64,000 nt of DNA from Plantago major (Eukaryota > Streptophyta > Magnoliopsida > Lamiales > Plantaginaceae). The translations under genes and the position numbers were made by a program. Location: the NCBI GenBank assembly GCA_026545765.1, contig CM048843.1, positions 89,095,050 to 89,159,049 on the forward strand, given 5' to 3'. Positions 47,693-59,800 of the stretch are shown here, in pieces; position 1 is the first letter of the stretch; each line of letters begins with the position of its first letter. The notes beneath the pieces are model-generated. The model ran no database searches and had not been told where the DNA came from. It worked only from the letters and a program-made list of their open reading frames with translations.

Positions 47693-50600
47693 TCAAGAAC
47701 TCTGCCTAGCACCAACTGAAAAGAACTCTGTAATGACTTCAAGGGGCATGCCCTTGGTCTCTGGAACTCTCGAGTACACGAAAACGTACGCAATTACACC
47801 CCACACAACGAATATGGCGAAAACACCTGGTATGCCGATGGCTGCCATCATCCCTGGCAAAGCATAAGTAACAACAATGTTGAAACCCCAACATGAGAGA
47901 CCGCAGAGAGCAATGCACGTGCCACGAACTCGGGTAGGGAAGATTTCTGCACATAGAATGTTGGGAATAGGCCCATACCCCATGGCAAACACACAGCCAT
48001 ACGTTATGACACTAACACTTGAGATGACTGCCTTAATGTTGCTACCGAAATCCACTGCTGTTGATATAACTAGGAGGAGTAAGGTAACCGTCAGGATGGG
48101 AGTCGTGCCTAGCAACAAGCCCCTGTAGTGAAAAGCAATGACCAAATCCGTTAGAAAAAAGGAAAACACCAGTATAAAGGTCATCATGTAGCAAAGAGGA
48201 TCCGCTCTGATGAAAACTCACACCTTCTAGCCTCTAGGTAACGATTATCCAGTAATACTTTACCAACCCATATGTGGTTCCCTCGAGACAGGGAGGATCC
48301 TCTTGGTAAAGTATTACTGGACAACTGGTACCTAGATTTTGACCCAATGGCCTGAGTCTTTTCATACAACTGATAACGCATGTGAATGCATTTATCGCAA
48401 TCTATTTGCATGACTTAGATGAACACAACTCCAAGGTCTCTAATTAGTTAGTAATTTTCTAGAGTAACATTACGAACTGGAAGAGAGGTAGAAACTAGCA
48501 AGTATGTCAAGAAGATTACCTTCTGCCCGTTATATCCATGAGCCTCATGGCTAGAGCAACACAAGGGAGCATTAAGAAGGTCATGGTTGCGCTTATGAGA
48601 ACAGAGGCTGATGCTGAACTAATGCCAAAGTTGGCAAAAAGATCACCCACACCGGCTTGAGAAAGAATTTGAGGACCATAATTTAGAATCACGTTTATCC
48701 CTAAAAACTGCATAAAAGGATAAATATGAGTATATATGTTGGAAACGATGAAGATACTGAGAATTGCTATCAGAGAACTAGTTTCTCTTGGTTGGCACTT
48801 CGATGCATATATACGTACAGTACTTTATGACTTCATCTGTTCAGAAGAGATGCTGTATTGAACTCAAAATTATTCTGGATGTAAATTGGTTAAATGAAAA
48901 GCCAGAATAAATTCTGGCAAGAATCTGATGACATTTTGGCTTTTGTAAGCAAGAATCTAACAATATTAAGAGTTCAAATTCTCATGGTGAAATGAGCTCA
49001 AGGTCTAAATATTACCAGTAGCAACAAACATGATTAATGGAACTGATATTCATCTGAAAAAGAACGTAAATCCATGAATTACCCAGGACTTGTTAGCAGG
49101 ATGGAAAAGAGAACTTTGAAATCTTTATCCGAATTGCCAAATTTATAGAAACCATAAACTCCTCATGATGGTAAATTGATAATACAACATGAGCGGAACA
49201 ATAAGCAGGTTTAAATCTAGTCTTACAGGAATGGATCTTTGCAGAAAGCTTACTGTAAAGTTGTTCAAAATTGGAACTCAAGAGTCAAGAATATGTTTAA
49301 TGAACAATTTTTTATTATAGCCATACCACTTTTATTGTTAAGCATAAGATATTTACCTGCTGAAGTGCTTGGACACCGCAACCAACTATCAATGCATTTA
49401 AAACTCCTGGTGCCAACAGATCTCTCCAAGTCGGCCCGGTTTCAGCTGCTACAGATGGATGGACCATGGCTGGACCAACAGGATGTTGAGCCATCAATTC
49501 TTTTGTATACAGAGCAGGTTGAGTCACCAAAGCAGCAGCTTTAATGTATTCGCTCTCTGTAGCATCCCCACCACCTTGAATTGAAAAAACTGATCCCCTC
49601 CCAGATGCTGTAGCATTGTCTTCGTGCAAGAAGATTCGCTTAAAACTTCCCTTCGTGTCTCCATCCTCATTCCATTTCCATGCAAGCTGCCAACCACTTC
49701 CAATGCCTACAGGTTCAACGTTTTCTATTTTATCATCTTGTGTAACACTGTCCTGCCTGATGTTATCCATGCTTGTAGCTTGACGTGAAATTAGTGGAGT
49801 TTGCAGATTGTCTTCAGAACTCACGTGGGATGCATAATCACTCGAAAGGCTCTCCTCATCCCATTCGTGTTTGTTCTGATTTCCAGCTACACTCAGCATA
49901 CTGCCTATACGCGGGAAAAACGTGCTGCCCTTGCTCCCTGCACCCCATGATTAAGAAATCCGTTACAGTTTCAAGGTAAATTTTGGAAAGAGTTCACCTT
50001 TTAGGTGACCAGAAAGACAAAATAAAATATTCCATGTTCTATAATTTACCGATGTTTATCTTTAAAGGATCAGGATGTTTCCAACATTTGTACCAACTAA
50101 ACATATCTTGAAAACAGCAATTTATTCATACCTATTTCAGAAGCCTTCTCATGTACACTATCAAAAAGTGCAACCGTGTTGCTCATGCCGAAAAAACTCT
50201 GCCTCATTAAGCTTCCTTGTTGTGATATGCTACCAATAGCATGCTCAGAGATGGGTCTTGCAACCACCGAGGAGAGTCCATCTTCATGCCCAAACAATTT
50301 AATTTCTTCACCTTCATGTTTTTTTCCTTCTTCATCACCGACTTCATTTGCAGGGCCAATGACATACTCCTCTATGGTAGTATCGTTGCTGAGTCCAAGC
50401 CCTTCAACAAGCAAAGCCATCTCACCTGTTTATCACAGAAAATTTAGATAAAGATCGTTTTCTCCAAGTCAGCAAAATAACATTCACTCTGAAACAATAT
50501 TAGAGTATGAGATAGGTAGTGCCAGAAAAGTTTATCCCTGTCTAAATGAATGTCATGAAATGACACCAAAGAGAGTTGTAATGGACTTGACCACAGCTTG

Positions 50601-53599
50601 TATTTACAAGATATAAAGATCTGTCAATTCAGTAGCACAGAAAATGATGGCTAAGAAACAACTAACCTGAAACATCTTTACTTCCACGGAGTCTCTCCAA
50701 AACACGCCTCGCCTCAAGCATCCGTCCTTTACTGACAAGCCACCTCGGAGACTCAGGCAAGTAAAATATCGTCATGGCACAATAAATGATGGAGGGGCCA
50801 GAAGTAAAACCAAGCATTGGCCTCCACATTGGAGATTTAATCAAGGTCATGCCAAAAACCAAGCAATAGCCAAGAAATAGCCCAGTGGAGTACATAAATT
50901 GAGGCATGGTACTCAATAAACCTCTTATCTCCGGTGGTGCCATTTCGGATATATAGACAGGAGCATATGTGGTGATCAAGCCAACCGCGAAACCAGCCAA
51001 GATCCTCCCGATAAGCAGTAAATATATATTTGGGGACCATAGCGTCAGAAAACCACTAACAATGAATAGCGAGGAACCCAACGTTAGCACCCCACGACGA
51101 CCTAACCATTCTGAAAGCTTACTCGAGAAGGCGATAATAACGGTAGCTCCGATAATTGACATTGCCACAACTAAGCCTTCCATGGTAGGATTATCTTCCC
51201 AGTGGTATTCCTTCTTAATATATATCACAGCCCCTGTTTTTTAACAAGATCGCAACACTTAGATGAGTTCAAAGCTCAAAAGCTTCCATACATTTAACAA
51301 CAGAAGTTAGCATGCATCAACGTGTCAGTACAAAAAGAATTCAATCTCTCACCCAATCACAAAGCTTTAGAAGTGTGTATGTAGTACAACTGATGATGCA
51401 GATCCTAATCACTAGGTATGGGACTTGAATCCTACATTGGTACTATATGAGGTGCCGATATGAGGTTTATACATAGGATCCTATTAGTGTTTCTTCCACC
51501 TAACAACTAGCTCTTGAGATTTGGTTCTCATAAAGTTCTCATCGGTTGGCATAAGAGACATGCACTATTCCTCCCAGATTCCATACATTTAACAACAACA
51601 CTTGGCATGCCTCAAAATGTCAGGAGAATTTTGTTTTTCAATCTCTCGCCCAATCACAGATACTTAAGAGGCACGTATGAAGTACAACCGATCATTAAGA
51701 TCCTAATCACAACGTATGGGAATTGGATCCTACATTAGTACTAAGACGTCCCTATCTAGGTTTATAGATTTGATCCTACATTAATACTATGGGTTTATAG
51801 AATGGGTTCTTCCACCCAACAGCTAGCTTTTGAGATTATACTATCATAAAGTTCTCATCAGTTGGTATAAGAGACATTCACTATTCCTGCCAGATTCTGT
51901 GCATTTACAACAGTCACCATGTATAGTACAAAATTTATTCAATCTCCCCCAATCGCAAAGCTCTTAAGAGGCATGTATGAAGTACTGACCAAGAAGATCC
52001 TAATTGCAAGGTATGGGTCTAGATTCCTACATTACTATGATGCACTGCTTCTAGTTTATAGATTGGATCCTAAAAACTAGAATTTTGGGTTAATAGAATG
52101 GGTTCTTCTTCCGCCTTAACAGCTAACTTTTAAGATTCATTTCTCATAGAGTCCTTATAAGTGGTATAAGATACATTCACTATTTCACTATACTCCCAGT
52201 TGCAATCATAAAGGTATGAAATTTCATAATCAAAAGGTAAATCTCTAGGCTGACATCAGTTACACACATACTATGAACCTACTAAAAAACAAAACCGATA
52301 CAAAACTACATGTATACAATCCGTGCAGAGGGAGTAATCAAATACTATTGAACTATGAACTTACAACTGACTACAGGCTAACTGAATCAAACAAGCTTAC
52401 ACATGTACTACAAACCTCCTAAAAGACAACGCGGTCCAAAAGTATACTTATGCAGTCCTACGGGGAGTGATGAAGTGGTCAAATGCTGAGCTAATAACTG
52501 ACCGACTGCAAGCTAAATGAATTGAACAATACTTACACACGTACTACAAACCGCCTAAAGAACCAAATCCAAGCCAAAAGTAAACGTATACAATCCAACA
52601 GGAAGTGAGGAAGTAATCAAATGTTGAAGTTATAATTGACTACAAGCTAAACGGATCAACAATGCTAACACACGAACTACAAACCTCCTAAAAAGCCAAA
52701 ACTGATCCAAAAATACACGTATAAGATCTGGTGAGTGAGGAAGTAATCCAATGTTGAACTACGAACTTATAGCTGACTGCAAGCTAAACCAATCAAACAA
52801 TGCTTACACACATACTACAAACTCCTAAAAGTCCAAAACCGATCCAGAACTAAACATATACAATCCAACTTATAACTGACTACAAGCTAAATGAATCAAA
52901 CAATTCTTACATGCATACTGCAAACCTGCTAAAAACCAAAATCGATCCAAAAGTAAACATATTCAATCCAACGGAGTGAGGAAGTAATCAAATGTTGAAA
53001 TATGAACTTTTAACTGAATGCAAGCTAAATGAATCAAACATTTAATCATACATGCACTACAAACCTCCTAAAACCAAAACCAATCCAAAAGTAAGTATGT
53101 ACAATCCAACAGGAAGTGAGGAAGTCAAATGTCGAACTTATAACTGACTACAAGCTAAACGGTTCAAACAATGCTTGCACAAGAACTACAAACCTCCGAA
53201 AAAAGCCAAAACCGATCCAAATGTACACGTATACGATCTGGTGAGTGAGGAAGTAATCAAATGTTGAACTATGAACTTATAACTTACTGCAAGCTAAACG
53301 AATCAAACAATGCTCACACACGTACTACAAACCTCCTAAAAAAAACAACACCAATCCAAAAGCAAACGTACGGGACTCGGGTGAGTGGTGAAGTGATCAG
53401 ATGCTGAACTTATACCCGACGACAAGCTAAACGAATCAAACAATGCCCATAATGCAAAATGCACATCTAGGGTTAAAACAAGAACAGAAAAAATTAACTC
53501 ATCGAATGCTGATTCATTACCGGACATTGTAGCACCATCCCAACCCTGTAACAAGTTGCCTGCTGCAGCGGCAACAGCTACATAAACAGCCGCATTCAT
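47693..53599 (-). CDS. MSSP2: Tonoplast monosaccharide transporter (MSSP/TMT family)
   Basis: Six exons, 53599-53521, 51233-50667, 50425-50132, 49937-49357, 48717-48521 and 48122-47693, give 715 residues. The first six-helix half starts NAAVYVAVAAAAGNLLQGWD and has WLGRR (about 69-73), GRILAGFAVGL, SEMAPPEIRG and PESPRWL (about 186-192). A hydrophilic central loop of about 300 residues includes DNLQTPLISRQATS and WQLAWKW, a hallmark of this family. The second half has GVQALQQFLGINVILNYGPQ (split by intron 4), MDITGRRGLLLG, MGYGPIPNILCAEIFPTRVRG and PETKGMPLEVI. These are proton-coupled importers of glucose/fructose into the vacuole. Copy number 2 in the symbol is my closest guess. The very large intron 1 (2.3 kb) is made of tandem repeats. 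Confidence 0.95.
51285..52200. repeat. Array A in MSSP intron 1, about 300-bp unit, three copies
   Basis: Recurring blocks include AACTAGCTCTTGAGATTTGG/CAGCTAGCTTTTGAGATTAT, TCATAAAGTTCTCATCGGTT, ACATTTAACAACA, CCCAATCACA and GGATCCTACATTAGTACTA. Copies diverge by roughly a fifth or more by eye. Confidence 0.75.
52250..53460. repeat. Array B in MSSP intron 1, about 105-140-bp unit, nine copies
   Basis: Each unit contains CTACAAACCTCCTAAAA, CCAAAACCGATCCAAAAGTA, ATACAATCCAACAGG, GTGAGGAAGTAATCAAATG and TAACTGACTACAAGCTAAAC, ACGAATCAAACAATGCT. CTCCTAAAA-type anchors sit near 52275, 52415, 52552, 52685, 52822, 52925, 53065, 53195 and 53332. Confidence 0.85.
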
Positions 53600-54376
53600 T
53601 TCCTCCGACCAGCAAAAACCAACAAGACTCAACTAAACTGAAGTCTTTGATTACTCAAGCATCAAGAATCAAGATTGCAACTTTACACCTGGGATTACCA
53701 AGAATAAGTCTGAATCGGAATAAAATCCCAAGAAACAGGGGAAACAAAGAGACAAAACGAAGATAGTAGAATCCACAGATTCAACCTTGAACTTACAAGT
53801 GGACCTAGTAATTAGACGTGAACATGTGTATCTGGAGGAAATTACTGGAGGAGAAAAGAAAGCTACAGTTTGAACTAGTGCTGGCAATGACACCTTGCAT
53901 CTCCCAATTCGTCAAATTGGTTGTGCATTTCATTGGTCCAGCAATACGATGTTGATGGAGAAAATGATTAGTTTATATGTACTGTGGTCTGTGGCCTTTT
54001 GTGACAACAAATTTTTCGTAATATATTTGGTCAAGTCACGTTTCTTCTTTAGTTTGTTTGGCCCACGTAGTTTCCAAACTTTGTACGACCGTTCGTTTTT
54101 CCAATTTTTTAACGACTCTTCACGTGATGTCTATGTCGTGTAGAGGTGTAGACCCGTTTTTTAGTTAGAACGGTAGGAATTCATTACCCTGAAACGTAAG
54201 AATAGTATCTCACATATTTGATTACAAACATCGCATAAATAAGATTATAGTTGATGCAATAATGCATGTTTATTATATACATAATGTTTATAGTTAAATT
54301 TATGATATTTGTAGGTAGGTATGTAATGTTTACGTGAATTGATAAATGATCACTCATAAAAGTCCGTATAATTATA

Positions 54377-54649
54377 CTCCCTCGGTCCCAAAAACTTTGT
54401 ATATCTACATGTACATAAAAGTTGATTTGGCATAAAGGGTTCTCATATAATTTAAATGAAGATTGAACTCCAAGACATAAAAGTTGATTTGGCTAAATGT
54501 GTAATTACTAATTAGTGTGTGAATGTGAGATTTTGTGTTGTTTGTTTTATATATAGGTACTTCATTTTTTAGTATTTATTTTCATAATAATATATGAAAT
54601 TCTACAATACGTATGGAATGACAAACATATAAAGTTTGATGGGAGAGAG
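54377..54649. mobile_element. Stowaway-like MITE, about 273 bp
   Basis: CTCCCTCGGTCCCAAAAACTTT at the left is split from a TA at 54375-54376. The right end CAAACATATAAAGTTTGATGG then GAGAGAG is the approximate inverted copy. The right TA is not intact. AAAGTTGATTTGGC is repeated internally. Confidence 0.7.
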
Positions 54650-55492
54650 TGAGAATTGTATAATCCATTTTATTTATAACATACACTCGAGGACTTACCG
54701 GTTTAGGAAATTACCTAATGCGTTCCCCAATTGGTGAGGTGATTTTTGGGATTTGCATGCTCATCAGTTATAACCTCTAAGAGGTCCATTTATGTAAATT
54801 CAATTTTTTTTAATGTTAAATCAAATATGTGATGCTCTAAAAGTTTGAAAAGGTTCAACTTGAAAGGGTTCGAGAACATTACGTGCATTCACATACAAGC
54901 ATGAGTATATTTCCTTTTGAAAACTTATCAAAAAGAACTCTAGAGTCAAGTGTGAGTTACTTTGAATGATTTTAAGATGGTGTGATACTGTGATCCACTA
55001 CGAAGTTCATGAGTACTCCACTTTTTCTTCCTAATGCATTCACATATTATAATAGTACAACATTTAACACGGATGATTTAGACATACTTTGTGTGGACTC
55101 CTCAGGTTATAGTATGCACAAAGTTATATGATACGGTTAAAACTGATGATAAATGTACGAAGTTTTTCGTAATAAAAGTAATAATTGAAATGGACTTTAC
55201 AATAGTTTAGGTGGTGATAATTGCTGGATTGCTTTGTATGTCACATAAGTGGGCCGTTCCACCCTAACCTTCCAAGTCCGTTTCGCTATGGGGTACCCCC
55301 AAGCCCAACGCTCTAGGCCCAAAACCATTTTCTTGCTTCTCTTGGGGCCGTGGTTTAGATCCAAAGCCGCTAGGGCCGATCTAACAAAACATGGATCCAA
55401 GACTATCTCATCCAAAACGCTTGTACAAGAACTTCTGATATTCCAAATCTGAGATTATTTTGGTACTCCACCGGTAGTGTTCAATTGAGTGA

Positions 55493-55596
55493 GGCTTTCG
55501 TCTCGAATCGAATTATAGTATAAAATATAATCGGCAGGAATGAATCGAATCGATCCGAATCGAATGAATGACTTTGCAGACGAAGATAACAGAGCC
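55493..55596. mobile_element. Diverged member of the GGCTTTGTT MITE family, 104 bp
   Basis: GGCTTTCGTCTCGAATC at the left and GACGAAGATAACAGAGCC at the right are imperfect inverted ends. The interior TATAGTATAAAATATAA is shared with the element at 12739-12851, while GAACTGAACT runs have become GAATCGAATCG. Confidence 0.7.
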
Positions 55597-55995
55597 TAAC
55601 TAACTAACTATTAATAACTATATACAATTAAGAGTACTATACATTTCCACTCTTCATTTACATTACCGAAAATAGATTTTACCCATACTCATGTCATTAC
55701 TTAGTGTATCCAATATGTCTAAACGGTACCGATATATTTGTCGATATATTCATGCATCCTAACCCGACTCCATAGGCTCGCCTCGGACACATACTAAATG
55801 TTTTCCACTCTTTATTTTGGCTCTGCAAGTCTTTTACCCACAATTTGTAGTGCACTTTTTTTCCAAATAGGGGATGATAGGGCAATGAAGGTGTTCCGTA
55901 ATACACCAAAGTCCCGAGAATTTTAGAAGGTTGAAAACGATAATACTACCAATATGTGTAGAAATAACATTCAGAGTTAAAACTTGCTATGTAGC

Positions 55996-56107
55996 AATTT
56001 AAAGATGGGTTGCCCATTGGATAATTTCACAATGCGCGACTAGCATATATTCAATTTAGAGATGGGTTACCCATTGAATAATTTTACAATGCGCGACTGA
56101 CATATAC
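55996..56107. repeat. 57-bp tandem duplication
   Basis: AATTTAxAGATGGGTTxCCC then ATTGxATAATTTxACAATGCGCGACTxxCATATA occurs twice back to back. The second copy abuts the TA duplication of the next MITE. Confidence 0.8.
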
Positions 56108-56374
56108 TCCCACATAGAAACTGTCAACTTTTGCCATTTCGAGCGTTCTGATAGAGTTGTCTACTTTCATTTATTTGTCATTTTATGAACAACTATATAA
56201 TTTTATATTCTCCAATACTCCTAAAAAAGTAAAAAAAGTAACTTAAACAATTAAACCAACTAATAATAAAGTTATAAAGTAAACCCACATGTGCTATATA
56301 GTATTATAATATAATTCTCCATAATTTATGTGCATGAACAGTAAACTAAGACAGCTTATAATAGACGGAGAGAG
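56107..56374. mobile_element. Stowaway MITE, 268 bp
   Basis: Left CTCCCACATAGAAACTGTC and right GACAGCTTATAATAGACGG then AGAGAG are inverted, flanked by TA (56105-56106, 56375-56376). AT-rich interior with TTTATTTGTC. Confidence 0.75.
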
Positions 56375-56857
56375 TATTCATTTATGTATAATCGTGTTAG
56401 ACTAACGTGCATTGTCTCGATCGATTAGTAATCTAAGTTATTTTATTTGTCTTTTTGCTCCCCACTCCACCACTAACTAACCACATATTCCTCAGCCCAA
56501 ACCAGCGGCCCAAGTCTCCAACCAATTAGGGTTGCCCCAAACATTTCCCTCCATTTGCGCAAATGACATCACTTCCTAATTGTCCACAAATTCGGATTAT
56601 CACTTCATAATCATCATTAATTTCATAACACTCGGCAAATAAAGCTTCAACAACACGAGAATTGTCAAGTAGCGGTCCAAGTATGGCGACGTGTACAAGC
56701 TCAACAGCAAGAAAACCTTCGTAGCTTCCAACTTTTCTGGAACCAAAAGCAGCCAGCAAGACGATGCTCGAACAGCCAATGGGAAAAGTTCTTGAAAAAT
56801 TCAACCTTTTCGTGTAGAAAATTCACAAGTTTGGGTGTTTGACACCGGATCACAAGC

Positions 56858-59800
56858 ATGGAAATGAGGAAAAATGATCGGCGGAGGGTGGAGGAGTTCT
56901 CGGCCAGGTACTACGGACTGTGTACAGCCGGTGGAATGCTCAGCGCCGGCGCCACCCACCTGGCTATTACTCCTCTAGATGTCTTGAAGGTGAACATGCA
57001 GGTATTTCTCTTGTTCTTGTTCTTGAAATAGAATGGTCTGGTTTTTTTTGTTTGGATTCTCTTTCGATTTCTCACTTGTATCGGATACTTGGACTAATCT
57101 AGCTGAGCAATGTCGGCGTCGTTTTTTAGGTCCACAAGTATCGAACATCATACCTTGCTTAAGTGAACTAAAGTCGATTACCACTTGACCCAAGTGTTTG
57201 GTTTGGTTTGATTTGCTCTGTGTTTGGTGTTTTGTTTACTGTGAAATGATAATTTATTGAATGTGAGTAGATGGTAAGGAGTAAGTCTCAGGAAAGAGAT
57301 TCAGGTTGTGTGAATTGGGGGAGTGTAGGAAGCATTTCTTAAGGTTAGGAAAAAGAGGCCTTTTAAGAATTTTAATATGGTGAGAGTTTGATTTCTTACT
57401 GGTATCCGCGTGACTAAACAAGCCTAGCACGGTCGGCGCTTATTAGGTCCACAAGGCTCGAACTCAGACCTTGAACTGAAGTCTATTACCACTTGGTTTT
57501 GTTTGTTGTGAAATGATAAATTATTGAATGTGCATAGATGGTAAGGATTGAGTCTCAGAGAAAAGCTTTACGTTGTGTGAATTGGGGGGTGAGGGTGTAG
57601 GAAACATGGGTTTTGTGATAAACCCCTAGAAGGGGAAAACTCTTGGTTGTGGACAAGCACTCTGTAGAAGATGGTACAGTGAAATTGCGTGTCTAATGAC
57701 TGTTGTATTGTGTCTTTGGACTGTGTAACATTCAGACCTTCCGAATTCCTGTACTTGTCACTGCAGGGAGAGGTGGGAGGGAACATGGGCGTATGGTGAG
57801 CAGCCTTGAACTTGCATTTCTTATACTAGGCTGTTTTAGGCGTGCAATGACGGAGTAACTTGTCATTGTGCAAGGTCACCGAAGGTTTTGCTTCTTGTAA
57901 ATAGGCTTTTTTTGCATGAACATGAGCGGAGTAACTTATCATTGTGGCAAGGTTCCCGAAGGTTCGCATGCATTTCTTGTGAATAGACTGTTTTTAGGCA
58001 AACGTGCGTAGAGTAACTTATGATTGTGCAAGGTTCGCCATCACTTCAGGAAGTTACGGATTAATTGAATACACCAAATTGGCTGTTACCTGTTAGTTGA
58101 TATTAGATTTTCTCCTGCTTCCATACTTGTTATTTAGCAAGGTTACCGAAGGTTTTGCTTCTTGTAAATAGGCTTTTTCTTTGCATGAACATGAGCGGAG
58201 TAACTTATCATTGTGGCAAGGTTCCCAAAGGTTCGCATGCATTTCTTGTGAATAGACTGTTTTTAGGCAAACGTGCGCAGAGTAACTTATGATTGTGCAA
58301 GGTTCGCCATCACTTCAGGAATTTACGGATTAATTGAATACGCCAAATCGGCTGTTACCTGTTATTTGATATTAGATTTTCTCCAGCTTCCATACTTGTT
58401 ATTTAGCAGCTTCCATACTTGTTATTTAGCAGCTGGTGGTAGGGCTGGGAAGAAAACACGGATGATTGTGTAAATGTATTCTGATAGACTGATACCTTAC
58501 AACATTCCACGATATTTAGCCCTTGGGAATTTATGAAACTCTGGTAATACATCGACCTCCATCAAGCTTCGTTGTCAGAAAACAGGATGAGGTTGGCGTG
58601 AGTACATGTTTTTTCTTTCTCCCTGTGTTTCTGGTTCTGGAGGTCGGGTTTTTCAACCTGAAGATCACCTTTGAGTTTATAGATAACCCTCACTTATGTT
58701 GGAGGTTATGTAGATAACCTTGGATTATGGAAGAGAGATACTATGGTTACATGCACGCTTCATGAGTTCATGTTAAAGAAATGTGTTACATGCCATTATA
58801 AAAGCATGTAAATGGAGCAGTAGTGTATGCAGAGTAAAGCAACAAGTGACCACATAAAACTATGAACAACCATGATACATTTGCATGATTATCACCTACA
58901 TTTTTATGCACCTTCGTTATTCATTACTATGAATCAATATTTCTGATATTCTTTTCTAAATATTAGGTGAATCCAATCAAATATAGTGGGATCCTATCAG
59001 GGTTTAGTACCCTTTGCAGAGAAGGAGGTGCCTCTGCTCTCTGGAGAGGATGGTCTGGAAAGTTTTTTGGTTATGGTGTGCAGGGTGGATGCAAATTCGG
59101 TCTCTATGAGTATTTCAAGAAGCTTTATGGGGACATACTGGTGGATCAGAGGAAAGGTGTAATATTCTTCCTCAGCAGTGCATCTGCACAGATATTCGCT
59201 GACGTTGCTCTTTGCCCATTCGAAGCTGTCAAAGTTCGAGTGCAAGCAAAACCTAGTTTTGCCAAGGGGTTGGCTGCTGGATTTCCGAAACTTTATGCTG
59301 CCGAAGGGATTTATGGGTAATGACAAGCATGATAAAAAATATTAAGTTATTTCTTTTTTGGTTTGCGGAGGTTTGCGGTTAGTCTCACTGTGGATTATGC
59401 TGATCTTTTAATGAATTTAATGTGGTTGCAGGTTCTACAAGGGTCTTCTTCCACTCTGGGGCCGCAACCTTCCATGTAAATATTCTTACATCTCATCTTC
59501 TTCTAGTTATTTTGGTCTTTTGGATAATGTGCTCTACTTGTATTACACTTTGGCCCCAGCCTTGCATGTAATTCTCTCACGTCTCTTTACTTTTATTTGT
59601 TTTTCCACATCGTGCTAGCTTATATTACAGTGTAGTGATTTGAGTTGAACTGTCAAGAATTCCTCGATGCACATTGAGTTTCTTGAATGAATCATGTTAA
59701 GTTCCGACTTATATATATGTTGAAAGCATTTTCCTTTGGCACCTAAAAGCTGAATTTACCATGCTTTGTGAATGCTACTTCCTCTAAAAAAAGCCTCTCT

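Larger units (their letters stand above)
53600..56857. other. Divergent promoter region between MSSP and the phosphate carrier
   Basis: 3.3 kb. Near MSSP it holds that gene's 5' UTR. The middle holds MITEs at 54377, 55493 and 56107 and a 57-bp tandem duplication at 55996-56107. Neither 55197-55415 nor 56526-56804 (minus) shows family resemblance, and I do not call them. Confidence 0.6.

Noticed and set aside
55197-55415. 72-codon minus-strand ORF (NHGPKRSKKMVLGLERW..)
   Set aside because: Overlapping frames are open on both strands through a locally GC-richer patch. No domain is seen. It is probably a degraded repeat.
56526-56804. 92-codon minus-strand ORF (FPIGCSSIVLLAAFG..)
   Set aside because: It lies in the leader/promoter of the phosphate carrier gene on the opposite strand, shows no family resemblance, and has no flanking exon signals.
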